From: a candidate division KSB1 bacterium
Lineage (GTDB): Bacteria > Zhuqueibacterota > Zhuqueibacteria > Residuimicrobiales > Krinioviventaceae
Assembly: GCA_034521575.1 (NCBI GenBank)
Contig: JAXHMJ010000005.1
Coordinates: 682,001 to 746,000 of the forward strand
Length of the DNA stretch: 64,000 nt
Reading direction: 5' to 3'
Position numbers and translations under genes: made by a program. Position 1 is the stretch's first letter, and every line of letters starts with the position of its first letter. The notes under the pieces were generated by a model. That model ran no database searches and was not told the DNA's origin. It saw only the letters and a program-made list of their open reading frames with translations. Shown here piece after piece: positions 37,065 through 46,790 of the stretch.

Positions 37065-37487
37065 TCAATCAGAATCCTGATCCAGTTCATATATAAGCGA
37101 ATAAAATGTTTCCAAGTCGATGAGATGGTTCTTTAAAATCTCTTTTAAAATGACAACATTGATTTGCTGATAATCATGTACAGCGATATTGCGGAATCCT
37201 GTCATTTTCACCATTTTTTCGCAGAGTTCAGCATCTATCACTTGATTATCTCGCAATATCATAAAACACTCCCGATAACTGGCCGGTAGTTTTAATCCGC
37301 GTTGACTGATGACGACATTGGCCATATCGATGGCTGCCTGAATAGCACGCTGCAGGTTCAAAACAAACACATCCTGCACCATAATATCATTTAGTTTATC
37401 CGGATCCAATTGTGTCGCTTTTTGGATTGTATTCAGGCAATTCTTGATGATCGAGATTTTTGACAAAATAACATCTTGTTCAAGCAT
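37065..37487 (-). CDS. hepT: HepT-like ribonuclease toxin (DUF86)
   Basis: A 140-residue helical protein with the HEPN catalytic motif R-x4-H-x-Y, seen as RNIAVHDY near residue 106. HepT toxins cleave or damage RNA and are inactivated by AMPylation from the MntA partner. The start overlaps the mntA gene by eight bases, the usual operon form. Both genes are intact. Confidence 0.9.
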   Translation of the reverse strand: MLEQDVILSKISIIKNCLNTIQKATQLDPDKLNDIMVQDVFVLNLQRAIQAAIDMANVVISQRGLKLPASYRECFMILRDNQVIDAELCEKMVKMTGFRNIAVHDYQQINVVILKEILKNHLIDLETFYSLIYELDQDSD

Positions 37488-37881
37488 ACAACCGCCCGTT
37501 GAGCATATGGTCTTCTATAATTTTACGACTCATCTTGAAATCCAGGTATCGGCTGATGGTCATGGCTTTATAATTGAGAAAAAAACCGGGGTCAGAATTA
37601 ATGATCAGTTCACCATTGGCCATGACCTGCATGGCAATGATCAGATCACAATCATTCAAAAAGACAATATCCAGTTCATGCGATGATAATTCGTAAAATT
37701 GTTGATAAAAATTCATCTTTTCTCCGATACCGGGACGGGCTTTGCGGTGATAAACCGCCAGGTCAATATCGCTGTCATTTTGAAATCGTTCATTCAGCAG
37801 AGATCCAAAGACCAGCGCAAAAACAACCTGGTCTGTCATCAACATTTTAAGATTTGATATAATGTTTTGTTTGTGCGTCAT
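37480..37881 (-). CDS. mntA: MntA-type nucleotidyltransferase antitoxin
   Basis: A 133-residue nucleotidyltransferase with the G-S-x10-D-x-D motif (FGSLLNERFQNDSDIDLAVY) and a third acidic site in HELDIVFL. In the type VII module this antitoxin transfers AMP to the HepT Tyr. It is intact and upstream of hepT. Confidence 0.9.
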   Translation of the reverse strand: MTHKQNIISNLKMLMTDQVVFALVFGSLLNERFQNDSDIDLAVYHRKARPGIGEKMNFYQQFYELSSHELDIVFLNDCDLIIAMQVMANGELIINSDPGFFLNYKAMTISRYLDFKMSRKIIEDHMLNGRLYA

Positions 37882-37992
37882 TGTTTTGGGTTCTATAACG
37901 AATCGAGCAAAAAGTCATCAAGATAAAAATCCAATATACAGTTTTTCTTTGTATATTTACGCCTCTAGCGTACATCTCTTTTAAAAAACCAA

Positions 37993-38218
37993 TCCACACA
38001 AAGAGGCAAAAATCGCAAAGAAAAACAAGAGTTAATCCATATTATGCTTTCAAATAGCTGAGAATACTTGTTGGCCTAAATTTTACCATTTTATTGTTAA
38101 GCGTTTGTTTTACCATGTGCACTTGTTTCTTTATTTTTTCCTCTGCGACCTCTCGCGGCTCTGCGTGCAATATTTCGATAATCAATTCACGCAAAGAAGC
38201 AAAAATCGCAAAGAAAAA
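37993..38218. repeat. Dispersed CGCAAAG-type repeats, two direct copies and one inverted-looking arm
   Basis: Two near-identical copies of about 32 bases (37993-38025 and 38187-38218; both contain GCAAAAATCGCAAAGAAAAA) flank a stretch with the complementary-type phrase CTCTGCGACCTCTCGCGG at 38140-38158. Similar 'cgcaaag' words are common in intergenic DNA of many Gram-negative genomes. The copies seem to interrupt the DUF4258-like gene here. Confidence 0.65.
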
Positions 38219-38323
38219 ATGTTTCCCTCTAATACCACAAACAACATGTATGGGTGTCCCGTTGTCTGTAAATCCGGCCACCAAACAACTTTTTTCCTCT
38301 ACCCGTATCAATAACCTGATCAA
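38042..38323 (-). pseudogene. DUF4258-like gene disrupted by a short repeat
   Basis: Residues SCLVAGFTDNGTPIHVVCGIRG match the central strands of DUF4258 proteins. Directly after this the frame runs through repeat DNA (KHFFFAIFASLRELIIEIL) that lacks family sequence. The upstream N-terminal part appears in another frame. Best read as a broken small gene. Confidence 0.5.
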
Positions 38324-38509
38324 CCGTTAGACCATTTTGCATGCGACACTGGAGGGATTAACTCTGTTTAACAAGCTTTAAACACAGCTTCGCCATGTCA
38401 GTTACACAGAATCGACTGGCGTAAAACTTAAGATATTTTGCATTTGAACCGACGCTGGATCACAGTATTCATGCGATCCGATAATTTAGGAATTCTATAT
38501 CAATAAAAA

Positions 38510-40282
38510 TTAAAAATAAAGCAAAGAAATCATAATAACAATCAGTATTCCTACAAGTAAATTCATAGGAAGGCCCACTTTAATAAAGTCTCTAAATTTG
38601 TACCCACCGGGGCCATAGACCATCAGGTTCGTTTGATACCCGATTGGGGTAGCGAAACTGGCGGATGCCGCAATAGCCAGGGCAATAAAAAAAGGACGCG
38701 GTTCAAGTCCGGCCTGGTGTGCCGCAGACAGCGCCACCGGAAATACAAGTGCCGCAGCCGCGTTATTGGTGATGATTTCAGTATAAATACTGGTTAATAA
38801 ATAAACAGCGGCCAGGATAGCCACAGGTCCCCAATTACCCACCAGACCGATTAAAAAATCCGCAATCATATCATCCAGTCCTGATTGTTCCACTGCTTTT
38901 GAAATACCAAACGCAGACGCAATGATAATGACAACACCCCAGTCAATGCTGTTGCGGGCGTCAGTCATGCTGATCGTTCGTGAAATCATCAATGCCAAAG
39001 CCGCCAGCGCCACGCTGATCAGAATCGGTATAACACCGGTGGCCATAGCAACTATCATTAAACCTAATATACTCAGAGAAAACCAGACATAGCCTCTTGG
39101 TTTGGAAGCTGTCGTTGCTTTACGCGACACCAGATAAAAATCCTTGGAATGGTACCATTTTTCAGCAAATTTATGATCAGCCAAAATCAGTAATGTATCT
39201 CCGGTGCGCAGTACAATATCGCCTATTTTTTTTAGAATCCGCTCTCCGCTTCGGTGGATGGCCAAAATAACAGCATTATAATGCGAACGAAAGTCACTTT
39301 TTTTGACACTTTTTCCAATCAATGGAGAATTGGCGGATACCACCACTTCAAATATACCGAGTTTATCAGAGTCATAATGTTTAAGGTCAAACTCATGGTC
39401 TTGAATAACAGACAGACCTTTGGTTTGCTGAAGTTCAAGAATGGTATCCGGGAGGCCGGTAAAAAACAATCGATCGCCAGACTTTATGATTTCCCGCGGA
39501 CCTACAAAAGACAGCAATTCACCCGCCCTCTCAATTTGAAACAAATACAATCCTTTCAATTCACGCAGGCCGGCCTGTTCAATGGTATGGCCTGTGTATC
39601 GATATTCAGGCTCTACTTTCATTTCTATGACAAATTCCCGTGTATGCTCACCCAATTCAACCATTGTTTCTTTACGCGACGGCAGCAAATGGCGCATAAC
39701 AAAAATAATAAAAAGCAACGCAACAAGCGCAACCGGAACACTGACGCGTGATATCTCAAAAAATCCGAATCCCGGATATCCATTGGCAATTAACAATCCA
39801 TGCACCAATAATGTGGTACTGGTGCCGATCAAAGTACAGGTTCCACCTAAAATAGCGGCATAGGACAAGGGAATCATGAGCTTGGAAACGGGCAAATCCG
39901 CTTTCCGTGCCCATGAACGAACCGCGGGAATAAACATCGCCACAATGGGTGTATTGTTGAAAAAGGCAGACAACAGGGAAACCGGAAACAAAAAATGCAA
40001 CAATTTTCGAGTCAAACTGGCGTCACCTTGACTCAGCCAATCACCAAGGGTATTGAGAACACCGGTATTCTTGAGTGCAGCGGCCACTATAAATAACAAT
40101 GCAACCGTCAGCATGCCCGTATTGGAAAACCCCGAAACAGCGTCTTCTACTGTAACCACTCCGCCCAATGCCAATAAAACAAGAGTGGCAAATATGATCA
40201 CATCGGGTTCAAACACCTCACGGATCAAACAAATCGTCATGATTACAATCAAAGCAGCTGTATATATCAACTCAAAAGTCAT
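38510..40282 (-). CDS. SLC13/DASS-type anion permease with two RCK_C domains
   Basis: A 590-residue inner-membrane transporter. Each half has about five to six membrane helices and a permease signature (SAFFNNTPIVAMFIPAV; TSIYTEIITNNAAAALVFPVALSAA). Between the halves lie two TrkA-C/RCK_C-type ligand-binding domains (about residues 210-385: GLRELKGLYLFQIERAGELL, then SPLIGKSVKKSDFRSHYNAVILAIHRSG). It probably moves sulfate, a dicarboxylate or a similar anion with Na+; the substrate is unknown. Confidence 0.9.
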   Translation of the reverse strand: MTFELIYTAALIVIMTICLIREVFEPDVIIFATLVLLALGGVVTVEDAVSGFSNTGMLTVALLFIVAAALKNTGVLNTLGDWLSQGDASLTRKLLHFLFPVSLLSAFFNNTPIVAMFIPAVRSWARKADLPVSKLMIPLSYAAILGGTCTLIGTSTTLLVHGLLIANGYPGFGFFEISRVSVPVALVALLFIIFVMRHLLPSRKETMVELGEHTREFVIEMKVEPEYRYTGHTIEQAGLRELKGLYLFQIERAGELLSFVGPREIIKSGDRLFFTGLPDTILELQQTKGLSVIQDHEFDLKHYDSDKLGIFEVVVSANSPLIGKSVKKSDFRSHYNAVILAIHRSGERILKKIGDIVLRTGDTLLILADHKFAEKWYHSKDFYLVSRKATTASKPRGYVWFSLSILGLMIVAMATGVIPILISVALAALALMISRTISMTDARNSIDWGVVIIIASAFGISKAVEQSGLDDMIADFLIGLVGNWGPVAILAAVYLLTSIYTEIITNNAAAALVFPVALSAAHQAGLEPRPFFIALAIAASASFATPIGYQTNLMVYGPGGYKFRDFIKVGLPMNLLVGILIVIMISLLYF

Positions 40283-40326
40283 TCAGAGTACCTGTCAGAA
40301 TGATAATGTGCGTTTCTCACAAAAGA

Positions 40327-40833
40327 TCAAGCGCAACGTTCAATTTTAACGTTTCGGATATCGACCAGAACCGTTTTTCCGATGCATTCGATTTGAATCG
40401 CAAAATAATACACACCCCTGGCCTCAACGACCTGGCCTTCATATCCCATCAACAAACCGCTGCCAATGCGTACATGCTCGCCAATATCCAGGCCATTTTG
40501 CACCTGCACATCGACATTCTGTTCCAACAGCATTTTAATGGCATAGATTTCTTCATCGCGGACCGGAGTGGGTTTGTCTTTAAAACTGATAATACGCGCC
40601 ACACTGGGCACCTTGATCACCTCATAACGATAGACAAACGGGATGTGACAAAAGATATAACTTGAAAACAAGGGCGCCTCTACCCATCTTTTGCGGTCTT
40701 TCCATTGATTCAAGGTTTTACGCAGGGGCAAAAAATTTTCAATCCCTGCCTCGTCCAGTTCCAGTTTGACCTTTTTTTCATGCCGCGGACGCGTCACAAA
40801 CGCGTACCACATTTCCTGTCTCTGCGGTATCAT
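40327..40833 (-). CDS. NusG-like antiterminator, UpxY/RfaH type
   Basis: A 168-residue specialised NusG paralog. The NGN domain reads MWYAFVTRPRHEKKV, then NFLPLRKTLNQWKDRKRWVEAPLFSSYIFCHI. The KOW-like C-terminal segment is GEHVRIGSGLLMGYEGQVVEARG. Such proteins bind RNA polymerase and let it read through long polysaccharide operons. It starts 23 bases after wzc. The start at 40833 follows an AGAGG site. Confidence 0.9.
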   Translation of the reverse strand: MIPQRQEMWYAFVTRPRHEKKVKLELDEAGIENFLPLRKTLNQWKDRKRWVEAPLFSSYIFCHIPFVYRYEVIKVPSVARIISFKDKPTPVRDEEIYAIKMLLEQNVDVQVQNGLDIGEHVRIGSGLLMGYEGQVVEARGVYYFAIQIECIGKTVLVDIRNVKIERCA

Positions 40834-40856
40834 CAACAAAACCTCTTACTCTGATT

Positions 40857-43238
40857 TCATGCGGGGTGTGTTCGTTTTCGCCGTCTGCTCTTTTGCTTTT
40901 TCCGGTCGGTATCGTAATAGTGATAGTATTGATAATAGTAAGAAGAGTTGTAAAAGTTTGTGGTTTTGACACTGTTCATGACAACACCGACAAGCGGCGC
41001 TTCAACACGCCGCAATTGTTTAACCGCCATATCCAGCGCCTGGCGCTGGACTTCGCCGCTTTTGACCACCAGCAACACACCGTCCACCTGATTGCTTAAC
41101 AGAGTCGGATCCGTCACGGCAATCACAGGCGGACAATCGATCAGCGCCATGTCGTAACTCTGTTTGGCCTCCTCAAGCAGATGACGCATCTTTTCCGACC
41201 CGAGCAGTTCAGCCGGATTCGGCGGCAGGGTGCCGCACATTAAAAAGTCCAGATTTGACAATCCATTGACAGTCTGTACAGCATCCGACAAGGTGGATTT
41301 TCCGATTAAAACATTGGTCAATCCGGGTTCTTTATTGAGTCTGAATAATTTATACAACATCGGCCGGCGCAAATCCGCATCGATCAGCAATGTTTTTGTG
41401 CCCATTTGCGCAAAGGTAATGGCAAGATTGGAAACCGTGGTGGACTTGCCTTCACGCGGACCGCTGCTCGTCATCAGGATCGTCTTGCGCGGCTGATCCG
41501 CCGCGGAGAATATCAGATTGGTGCGCAGAGAACGATAAGCCTCGGACACCGGTGATTTGGGGCGCAGATGCGTGACCAGCCGCTCGTTCACATTCTGCAC
41601 TTCCGGATCGGCATTTTTCAAAGTAAACGGCGCGCCTTCGTTATGCTCGGGCTTGATATAGGGAATCATACTGACCAGGGTCAGATTCATGGCTTCCAGT
41701 TCTTCAAGATTATTGATACTGTCGTCCATATACTCGCGGAAAAAGGCGATTCCCACGCCCAGTCCCAGTCCCAGCATGGCGCCGAGCAGCAGATTGAGTT
41801 TCTTTTTCGGTTTAATCGGATTGCGCGGCGGTTTGGCCGGATCAATGACCCGGACATTGCCCAGCTGCCCGACTTCGGTAATGCGCGATTCCTGATATTT
41901 TTCCTGCAGCATAATATAAATCTTTTCGGACACCTGGGCCTGGCGTTCCAGACGCGCCAGTCTCAGCTTTTTTTCCGGCAGGGATTCCAGTTCGTTGTTA
42001 TAGCGTTCGAGAATACGCTCAAAAGCCGACACTTTGGGTTGCAGGGCCTGAATTTCCGTTTCGATCTCGATTTTACTGGTGACCAGCGACCCCGCCATCA
42101 CTGAAGGATCAATGAATTCAGCGGCCGCAATTTTCATCACTTCTTCCTTGAACTGGTTTTTGATAGCATCGATCTGCCGGGTCAGCCGATCCACTTCCTT
42201 TTGTGTGTAAACCGACTCGGCGCGTCCTTTGTTAATGGCGTCGGATAAAAACATGGCCAGTCTGGCTTCTTTTTCAGCAATTTGCCGTTTCAGTTCTTCC
42301 AGATAGGGTTTGGAAGAAATCGTTTCCATATCAATTTTTTTGTTCTGCTGTCCCAGTTTTTTGTCAATATAGGCAAGACGCTGCTGCGCCGACTGGTACT
42401 CGGTTTTGGCTTCATTATAGAGAGATTCAAACTCGGCGATTTTTTTCACCAGCTCTTCGGTTTCCCGGTCCAGCGCAATGACATTGGCGGATTCCTGATA
42501 TTGTTTCAGGTTTTGCTCGGAACTCTGCAGTTCATCTTCGTACCGGCTCAGCTGTTCACGTAAAAAGCGCGACACTTCACGCACTTCGGCCTGACTCTCC
42601 TCCCGGTTCATGCGCTTGTAAACGGAAAACACCGTATTGGCGGCAATGGAGGCTGCAACCGGGTGCTGCGCCTGCACCTCTACATCAATAACATCCGTTT
42701 CCCGGATTAATTTTACATTGAGATGTCCTTCTCGAAACGAATTCACCCGCGCATCAAATTTTTCCTGTTCCGACAATGTATCCGTCTCTCCGGACCGCAA
42801 CGTGGACAAGAACGATAAAAGCCCTTTATCTCCCTCCGGCCACAGGGCGTCGACCAACAATTCTGAATCCGGATGGCGCACGAGTTCGCGCACCACATCC
42901 TCCGACAGTGAACGGCTGTTCAGGATCTCTACCTGATTGTTGAGCATGGTCTCTTTTTTCATCATGCTGGTGAAATCAAACAAGGATTCGCCCATACCCG
43001 CTTTTTCCTCCAGCATCAAACGGACATTGGCCTGATAGACCGGTTCGGTCGTGAACGTCACCCATACGGTAATCACCATCACGAGTATAAAACACGCCGC
43101 GATAATCCATTTGCCGCGCGAAAACACACGCAGGTAATCCCGCAGATGGATCTCGCTTTCCGGTGTTTCACTGAAAAACGGGGCATTTCTTCCATTGCCG
43201 TTGCCGTTTTCCGGCGTTTTTTGGGAATAGCTATTCAT
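40857..43238 (-). CDS. wzc: Polysaccharide co-polymerase / tyrosine autokinase (Wzc)
   Basis: A 793-residue inner-membrane protein. An N-terminal Wzz domain with a first membrane helix (GKWIIAACFILVMVITVWV) is followed by long periplasmic coiled coils (about residues 190-440) and a second membrane helix (LLGAMLGLGLGVGIAFF). The BY-kinase domain has Walker A TSSGPREGKSTTVSNLA, A' LLIDADLRRP and B MALIDCPPV. The tail has a cluster of Tyr (YYYQYYHYY), the autophosphorylation site. It controls chain length and export. Confidence 0.95.
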   Translation of the reverse strand: MNSYSQKTPENGNGNGRNAPFFSETPESEIHLRDYLRVFSRGKWIIAACFILVMVITVWVTFTTEPVYQANVRLMLEEKAGMGESLFDFTSMMKKETMLNNQVEILNSRSLSEDVVRELVRHPDSELLVDALWPEGDKGLLSFLSTLRSGETDTLSEQEKFDARVNSFREGHLNVKLIRETDVIDVEVQAQHPVAASIAANTVFSVYKRMNREESQAEVREVSRFLREQLSRYEDELQSSEQNLKQYQESANVIALDRETEELVKKIAEFESLYNEAKTEYQSAQQRLAYIDKKLGQQNKKIDMETISSKPYLEELKRQIAEKEARLAMFLSDAINKGRAESVYTQKEVDRLTRQIDAIKNQFKEEVMKIAAAEFIDPSVMAGSLVTSKIEIETEIQALQPKVSAFERILERYNNELESLPEKKLRLARLERQAQVSEKIYIMLQEKYQESRITEVGQLGNVRVIDPAKPPRNPIKPKKKLNLLLGAMLGLGLGVGIAFFREYMDDSINNLEELEAMNLTLVSMIPYIKPEHNEGAPFTLKNADPEVQNVNERLVTHLRPKSPVSEAYRSLRTNLIFSAADQPRKTILMTSSGPREGKSTTVSNLAITFAQMGTKTLLIDADLRRPMLYKLFRLNKEPGLTNVLIGKSTLSDAVQTVNGLSNLDFLMCGTLPPNPAELLGSEKMRHLLEEAKQSYDMALIDCPPVIAVTDPTLLSNQVDGVLLVVKSGEVQRQALDMAVKQLRRVEAPLVGVVMNSVKTTNFYNSSYYYQYYHYYDTDRKKQKSRRRKRTHPA

Positions 43239-43268
43239 AGCAACATCTACCTCAACATGTAAAAAACG

Positions 43269-43754
43269 TTAATCCCGCTGGGAATACCATTGCGCAAAAT
43301 AGACAGCCTGAACAATCGTGGCCACTCTCCAGGTCAGATCAAATATCTTGCTGATCAAATGAAAGGTGGTTCCGGACACCACAATGGTATCTCCCGGACG
43401 CAGTACGGGATTATTGTCAAGATCGCCGTGGTTGACAAAATGATTGACATCGATTTCAAATACAACGCTCGAGTCTTGTATGGAACGCACCAGTTTAATT
43501 CCTTTAATGCGCGCATCTTCCTGCGGACCTCCCGCATAGGAGAGCAGAGACACCAGATCGGTTTCAAGGGGAACCATGTATTGACCCGGCTTGTTCACAA
43601 AGCCCCACACATTGACCGCCATCAAAACCTGATCCTGATCGCCCAGAAAATACTGGGCAGCGGCCTGGCCGGATCCGGGACTAATTTGTGCGGATGCTGA
43701 CGAGATTATGGCTAACAGGATAACACTATAGAATGCAGGATAGAGTCGTCGCAT
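43269..43754 (-). CDS. SLBB-domain polysaccharide export-associated protein
   Basis: About 161 residues, starting at 43754 after GGAG. It has a signal peptide (MRRLYPAFYSVILLAIISSASA) and an SLBB-type soluble ligand-binding fold (NVWGFVNKPGQYMVPLETDLVSLLSYAGGP, then PVLRPGDTIVV). It lacks the Poly_export N-domain of a full Wza and may be a short partner of the export channel. It is followed by wzc. Confidence 0.8.
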   Translation of the reverse strand: MRRLYPAFYSVILLAIISSASAQISPGSGQAAAQYFLGDQDQVLMAVNVWGFVNKPGQYMVPLETDLVSLLSYAGGPQEDARIKGIKLVRSIQDSSVVFEIDVNHFVNHGDLDNNPVLRPGDTIVVSGTTFHLISKIFDLTWRVATIVQAVYFAQWYSQRD

Positions 43755-43767
43755 AAAATCTCCGCCT

Positions 43768-44400
43768 TTATCTGAGATCAATGATCTCCTGATTTGCGTC
43801 CGGTTCGTAGACAAACGTCTCTGCCGGAAGCGTTATATCCGTCTCGATCGATTGAATATCAAACACGGTTCGGTTGTTATTGATATCGGTTCTTTCTATT
43901 TTACGAATCATGTTCTTTTTATCCACCCAGAGCCTGACTGTTTGATTAAACTCACCCTGTTGCTCTGCTGTTAATACTATACATAAAAACTCACTGTCCC
44001 CGGAGCAAAAATCCGCTGAATAATGCTCCAGATAAGTATCATAAAAGCTTTTCAAGAACGGATTATCCTGTTCACCGGTCGCATCATCAATCAGAACCTG
44101 ATCATTCATCTTGTTGACCGTCCAGAGGGTTTTACCGTCCGTTACAATCAACTGGTCCGATGTATTAATTCGAAATTTCTTTCCGTTCCGGGTGCAAATC
44201 TTTCCTGTTATCTGGCGGGTTTCGTTGGCCAATGTCCAGTGGAACGTCTGGGTATATTCAGCGCAGACGGTTTCAAATGACTGATACGTATCGCGTACGG
44301 ATTTTAAAACATCCCGAGGGGTCTCATCTTTTCCCTGAAGCGCGTTCGCCCCCAGGACCAACACCCATAATATATATGTTTTTACGACGATTGCAAGCAT
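43768..44400 (-). CDS. lolA: Outer-membrane lipoprotein carrier LolA-like
   Basis: A 210-residue periplasmic protein with an N-terminal signal peptide. Its beta-sandwich landmarks fit LolA (VCAEYTQTFHWTLANETRQITGKI, LIVTDGKTLWTVNKMNDQVLI, ETDITLPAETFVYEPD). It would carry lipoproteins from LolCDE to the outer membrane. It begins 14 bases after ftsK, an arrangement common in many bacteria. Confidence 0.88.
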   Translation of the reverse strand: MLAIVVKTYILWVLVLGANALQGKDETPRDVLKSVRDTYQSFETVCAEYTQTFHWTLANETRQITGKICTRNGKKFRINTSDQLIVTDGKTLWTVNKMNDQVLIDDATGEQDNPFLKSFYDTYLEHYSADFCSGDSEFLCIVLTAEQQGEFNQTVRLWVDKKNMIRKIERTDINNNRTVFDIQSIETDITLPAETFVYEPDANQEIIDLR

Positions 44401-44414
44401 TTTTTTCCTCTTTT

Positions 44415-46790
44415 TTAAATTTCTTCTGAATTTTGAAACCAGCCCTGTAATTCGTCCGGTTGCAGCAAAACTTCCCTTGCCTTGCTTCCTTCAAACGGCC
44501 CTACAATCCCCGCCGCTTCCAGTTGATCAATGATACGCGCCGCTCTGGAGTAGCCCACTTTGAGTTTTCTCTGGATGATCGAGACCGAACCCTGTCCGCT
44601 GTTGACCACAATATGAGCGGCATTTTCAAACAGGGCGTCCCGCTGGTCGCTGTCATACATCAATTCAAAATCTTCCGATTCCTCTTTGAACGCCTTGAGG
44701 GGTGTTTTTTCAAAACAGGGTTGATGACGAACATGCTCTATGACGGTCTCTATTTCTTCAGAGCCGATATAGGCATTGTGCAAACGAATGGCTTCCGGAC
44801 TGGCCGGCGGCATAAACAGCATATCGCCGCGTCCCAGCAGCTGTTCCGCGCCGTTCATATCCAGGATAATCCGTGAGTCGTTGCGCTGCGCCACCTGGAA
44901 TGCAATGCGGGCCGGAAAGTTGGCCTTGATCACTCCGGTGATCACATCAACAGACGGCCGTTGGGTGGCCAAAATAAGATGAATCCCCACAGCGCGCGCC
45001 ATTTGGGCGAGACGGGCGATGGGTTCCTCTACATCCCTGGCAGCGGACGAGGTCAGCATCAAATCCGCCAGCTCGTCAACAATCACGACCAGATAAGGCA
45101 GCGGCTGCGGATTGTCGTCCCCTTCAGGCGCATAGATGCCGTCATAGATTTTTTGGTTGTACTCTTCCACGCTGCGCACACCTGCTGCAGCAAGAACATC
45201 ATAACGCCGTTCCATCTCCATTTCCGCTGATTTTAGCATTTCAATGGCGGTTTTGGCGGTGGTTGCCACTTTTTTCCTGGAGCCTTCCACATAGGAAAGA
45301 TGATGATGATACAATTTGGCATAATTGGACAATTCGAGCCGTTTGGGATCAATCATTAAAAACTGCACCGTGGCCGGTGTGGCTTTGTATAAAAAGCTGT
45401 TGATAATGGTGTTCAAACAAACACTTTTACCGGAACCGGTCGCTCCGGCGATCAAAAGATGCGGCATTTTCTGCAGATCGGCAACATAGGGTTCCCCGGA
45501 AATATCTTTTCCGATGGCAAACGTCAGAGGTGAACTCGCGTTTTGAAACAAAGTCGTGGATAATATTTCACGGATATAAACCACTTCCGGGACGGGATTC
45601 GGCACTTCGATTCCAATGGTTGACTTGCCCGGGATCGGCGCGACAATTCGAATGCGTTTGGCGCGCATGGCCATGGCCAGATCATCGGAAAGTGAGACGA
45701 TGCGGGACACACGGATTCCGGGAGCCAGACTGAGTTCGTACAAGGTAATCACCGGACCGGGGTTAATCTCCACCACTTGCGCTCGAATACCGAAATCCTT
45801 TAGTTTTTCAACCAGCAGTCCGGCATTCATACGCAGCGCTTCCTCACTGATTCCCTCCTGATTTTCAGGCGCCTGCTGCAGCAGGTCAAGCGGTGGCTTT
45901 TCGTATTGATCTTCAAATTCAGGGCAAGTCAGGGTATCGTTCAAATCGGGCGTCTCATCAGAATCATTTTCTGCCTCGTCTTCTTCGAACGATTCATCAG
46001 GTTGATCAGGCGCCTTGTCCTCACGGCGGTAAACCGGTGGAAAATCCGCTTCCGGTACCTGTTCAGGCATCGCGGGTTTCTCTGCCGTTTCGGGCGCCGG
46101 GGGGCGCTTTCGAATCCTGGGCTGTTCAGTTTTTTTATGCTGTTGCCGGGACCACCACGTTTGCAGAAATTGATACAGTTTATACCAGGTGCGAATCAAA
46201 AACGTCTCGATACTTGACAAAACCTGCGCCAGGGAAACCGTCGTGCTTAACAGGACCGTTAAAAGGATAATCCCGATCAACACAATAATAGAGCCCAGGT
46301 CGCCAAACAGCGCAATCAACACTCCGGCCAGCATCCCTCCCAAACGTCCGGAAAATTCAAAGGATGGATTCAAATGCTCGGGAGCAGACACCAGGTCCTG
46401 CCAGGCAAAAGCCACAGAGATGAACAGAGCAAACAAAGCCGCCAAAAGCGACCAGCGTTTGAGATGATAGGTATCCTTGTCTAATAATCGGTTCAATCCC
46501 CAGATGATAACCAAAAAGGGTAAAATGAGCGCAGGATACCCGATGGTGTATCGATACAGGTAATGCGACAAATAGACACCGGCCCATCCCATCTCATTTT
46601 CAATGCGGTAGCCCTGACTCACACCCGCCGGCGTTTCTGTCGGAACATAGGTATAGAGAGCAATGAACACAAGGACCCCGGTGAGGATCAGCAAAAGGCC
46701 CAGAATTTCCTGGCGTTTATCCCAGGAAAAGGATTGCTGCCGCGAATGTTTTCGTTTTTTATTATTTTTATTCGCTTTTCGTTTCGTCAT
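44415..46790 (-). CDS. ftsK: DNA translocase FtsK
   Basis: About 791 residues. It has four N-terminal membrane helices, a Pro/Glu-rich linker (about residues 200-300), a motor domain with LIAGATGSGKSVCLNTIINS, FLMIDPKRLELSNY and VVIVDELADLML, and a C-terminal winged-helix gamma domain (GSVSIIQRKLKVGYSRAARIIDQLE) for reading KOPS-like sites. It pumps chromosomal DNA at the septum. The start at 46790 is chosen (AGGAA upstream). It overlaps the end of comB. Confidence 0.95.
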   Translation of the reverse strand: MTKRKANKNNKKRKHSRQQSFSWDKRQEILGLLLILTGVLVFIALYTYVPTETPAGVSQGYRIENEMGWAGVYLSHYLYRYTIGYPALILPFLVIIWGLNRLLDKDTYHLKRWSLLAALFALFISVAFAWQDLVSAPEHLNPSFEFSGRLGGMLAGVLIALFGDLGSIIVLIGIILLTVLLSTTVSLAQVLSSIETFLIRTWYKLYQFLQTWWSRQQHKKTEQPRIRKRPPAPETAEKPAMPEQVPEADFPPVYRREDKAPDQPDESFEEDEAENDSDETPDLNDTLTCPEFEDQYEKPPLDLLQQAPENQEGISEEALRMNAGLLVEKLKDFGIRAQVVEINPGPVITLYELSLAPGIRVSRIVSLSDDLAMAMRAKRIRIVAPIPGKSTIGIEVPNPVPEVVYIREILSTTLFQNASSPLTFAIGKDISGEPYVADLQKMPHLLIAGATGSGKSVCLNTIINSFLYKATPATVQFLMIDPKRLELSNYAKLYHHHLSYVEGSRKKVATTAKTAIEMLKSAEMEMERRYDVLAAAGVRSVEEYNQKIYDGIYAPEGDDNPQPLPYLVVIVDELADLMLTSSAARDVEEPIARLAQMARAVGIHLILATQRPSVDVITGVIKANFPARIAFQVAQRNDSRIILDMNGAEQLLGRGDMLFMPPASPEAIRLHNAYIGSEEIETVIEHVRHQPCFEKTPLKAFKEESEDFELMYDSDQRDALFENAAHIVVNSGQGSVSIIQRKLKVGYSRAARIIDQLEAAGIVGPFEGSKAREVLLQPDELQGWFQNSEEI

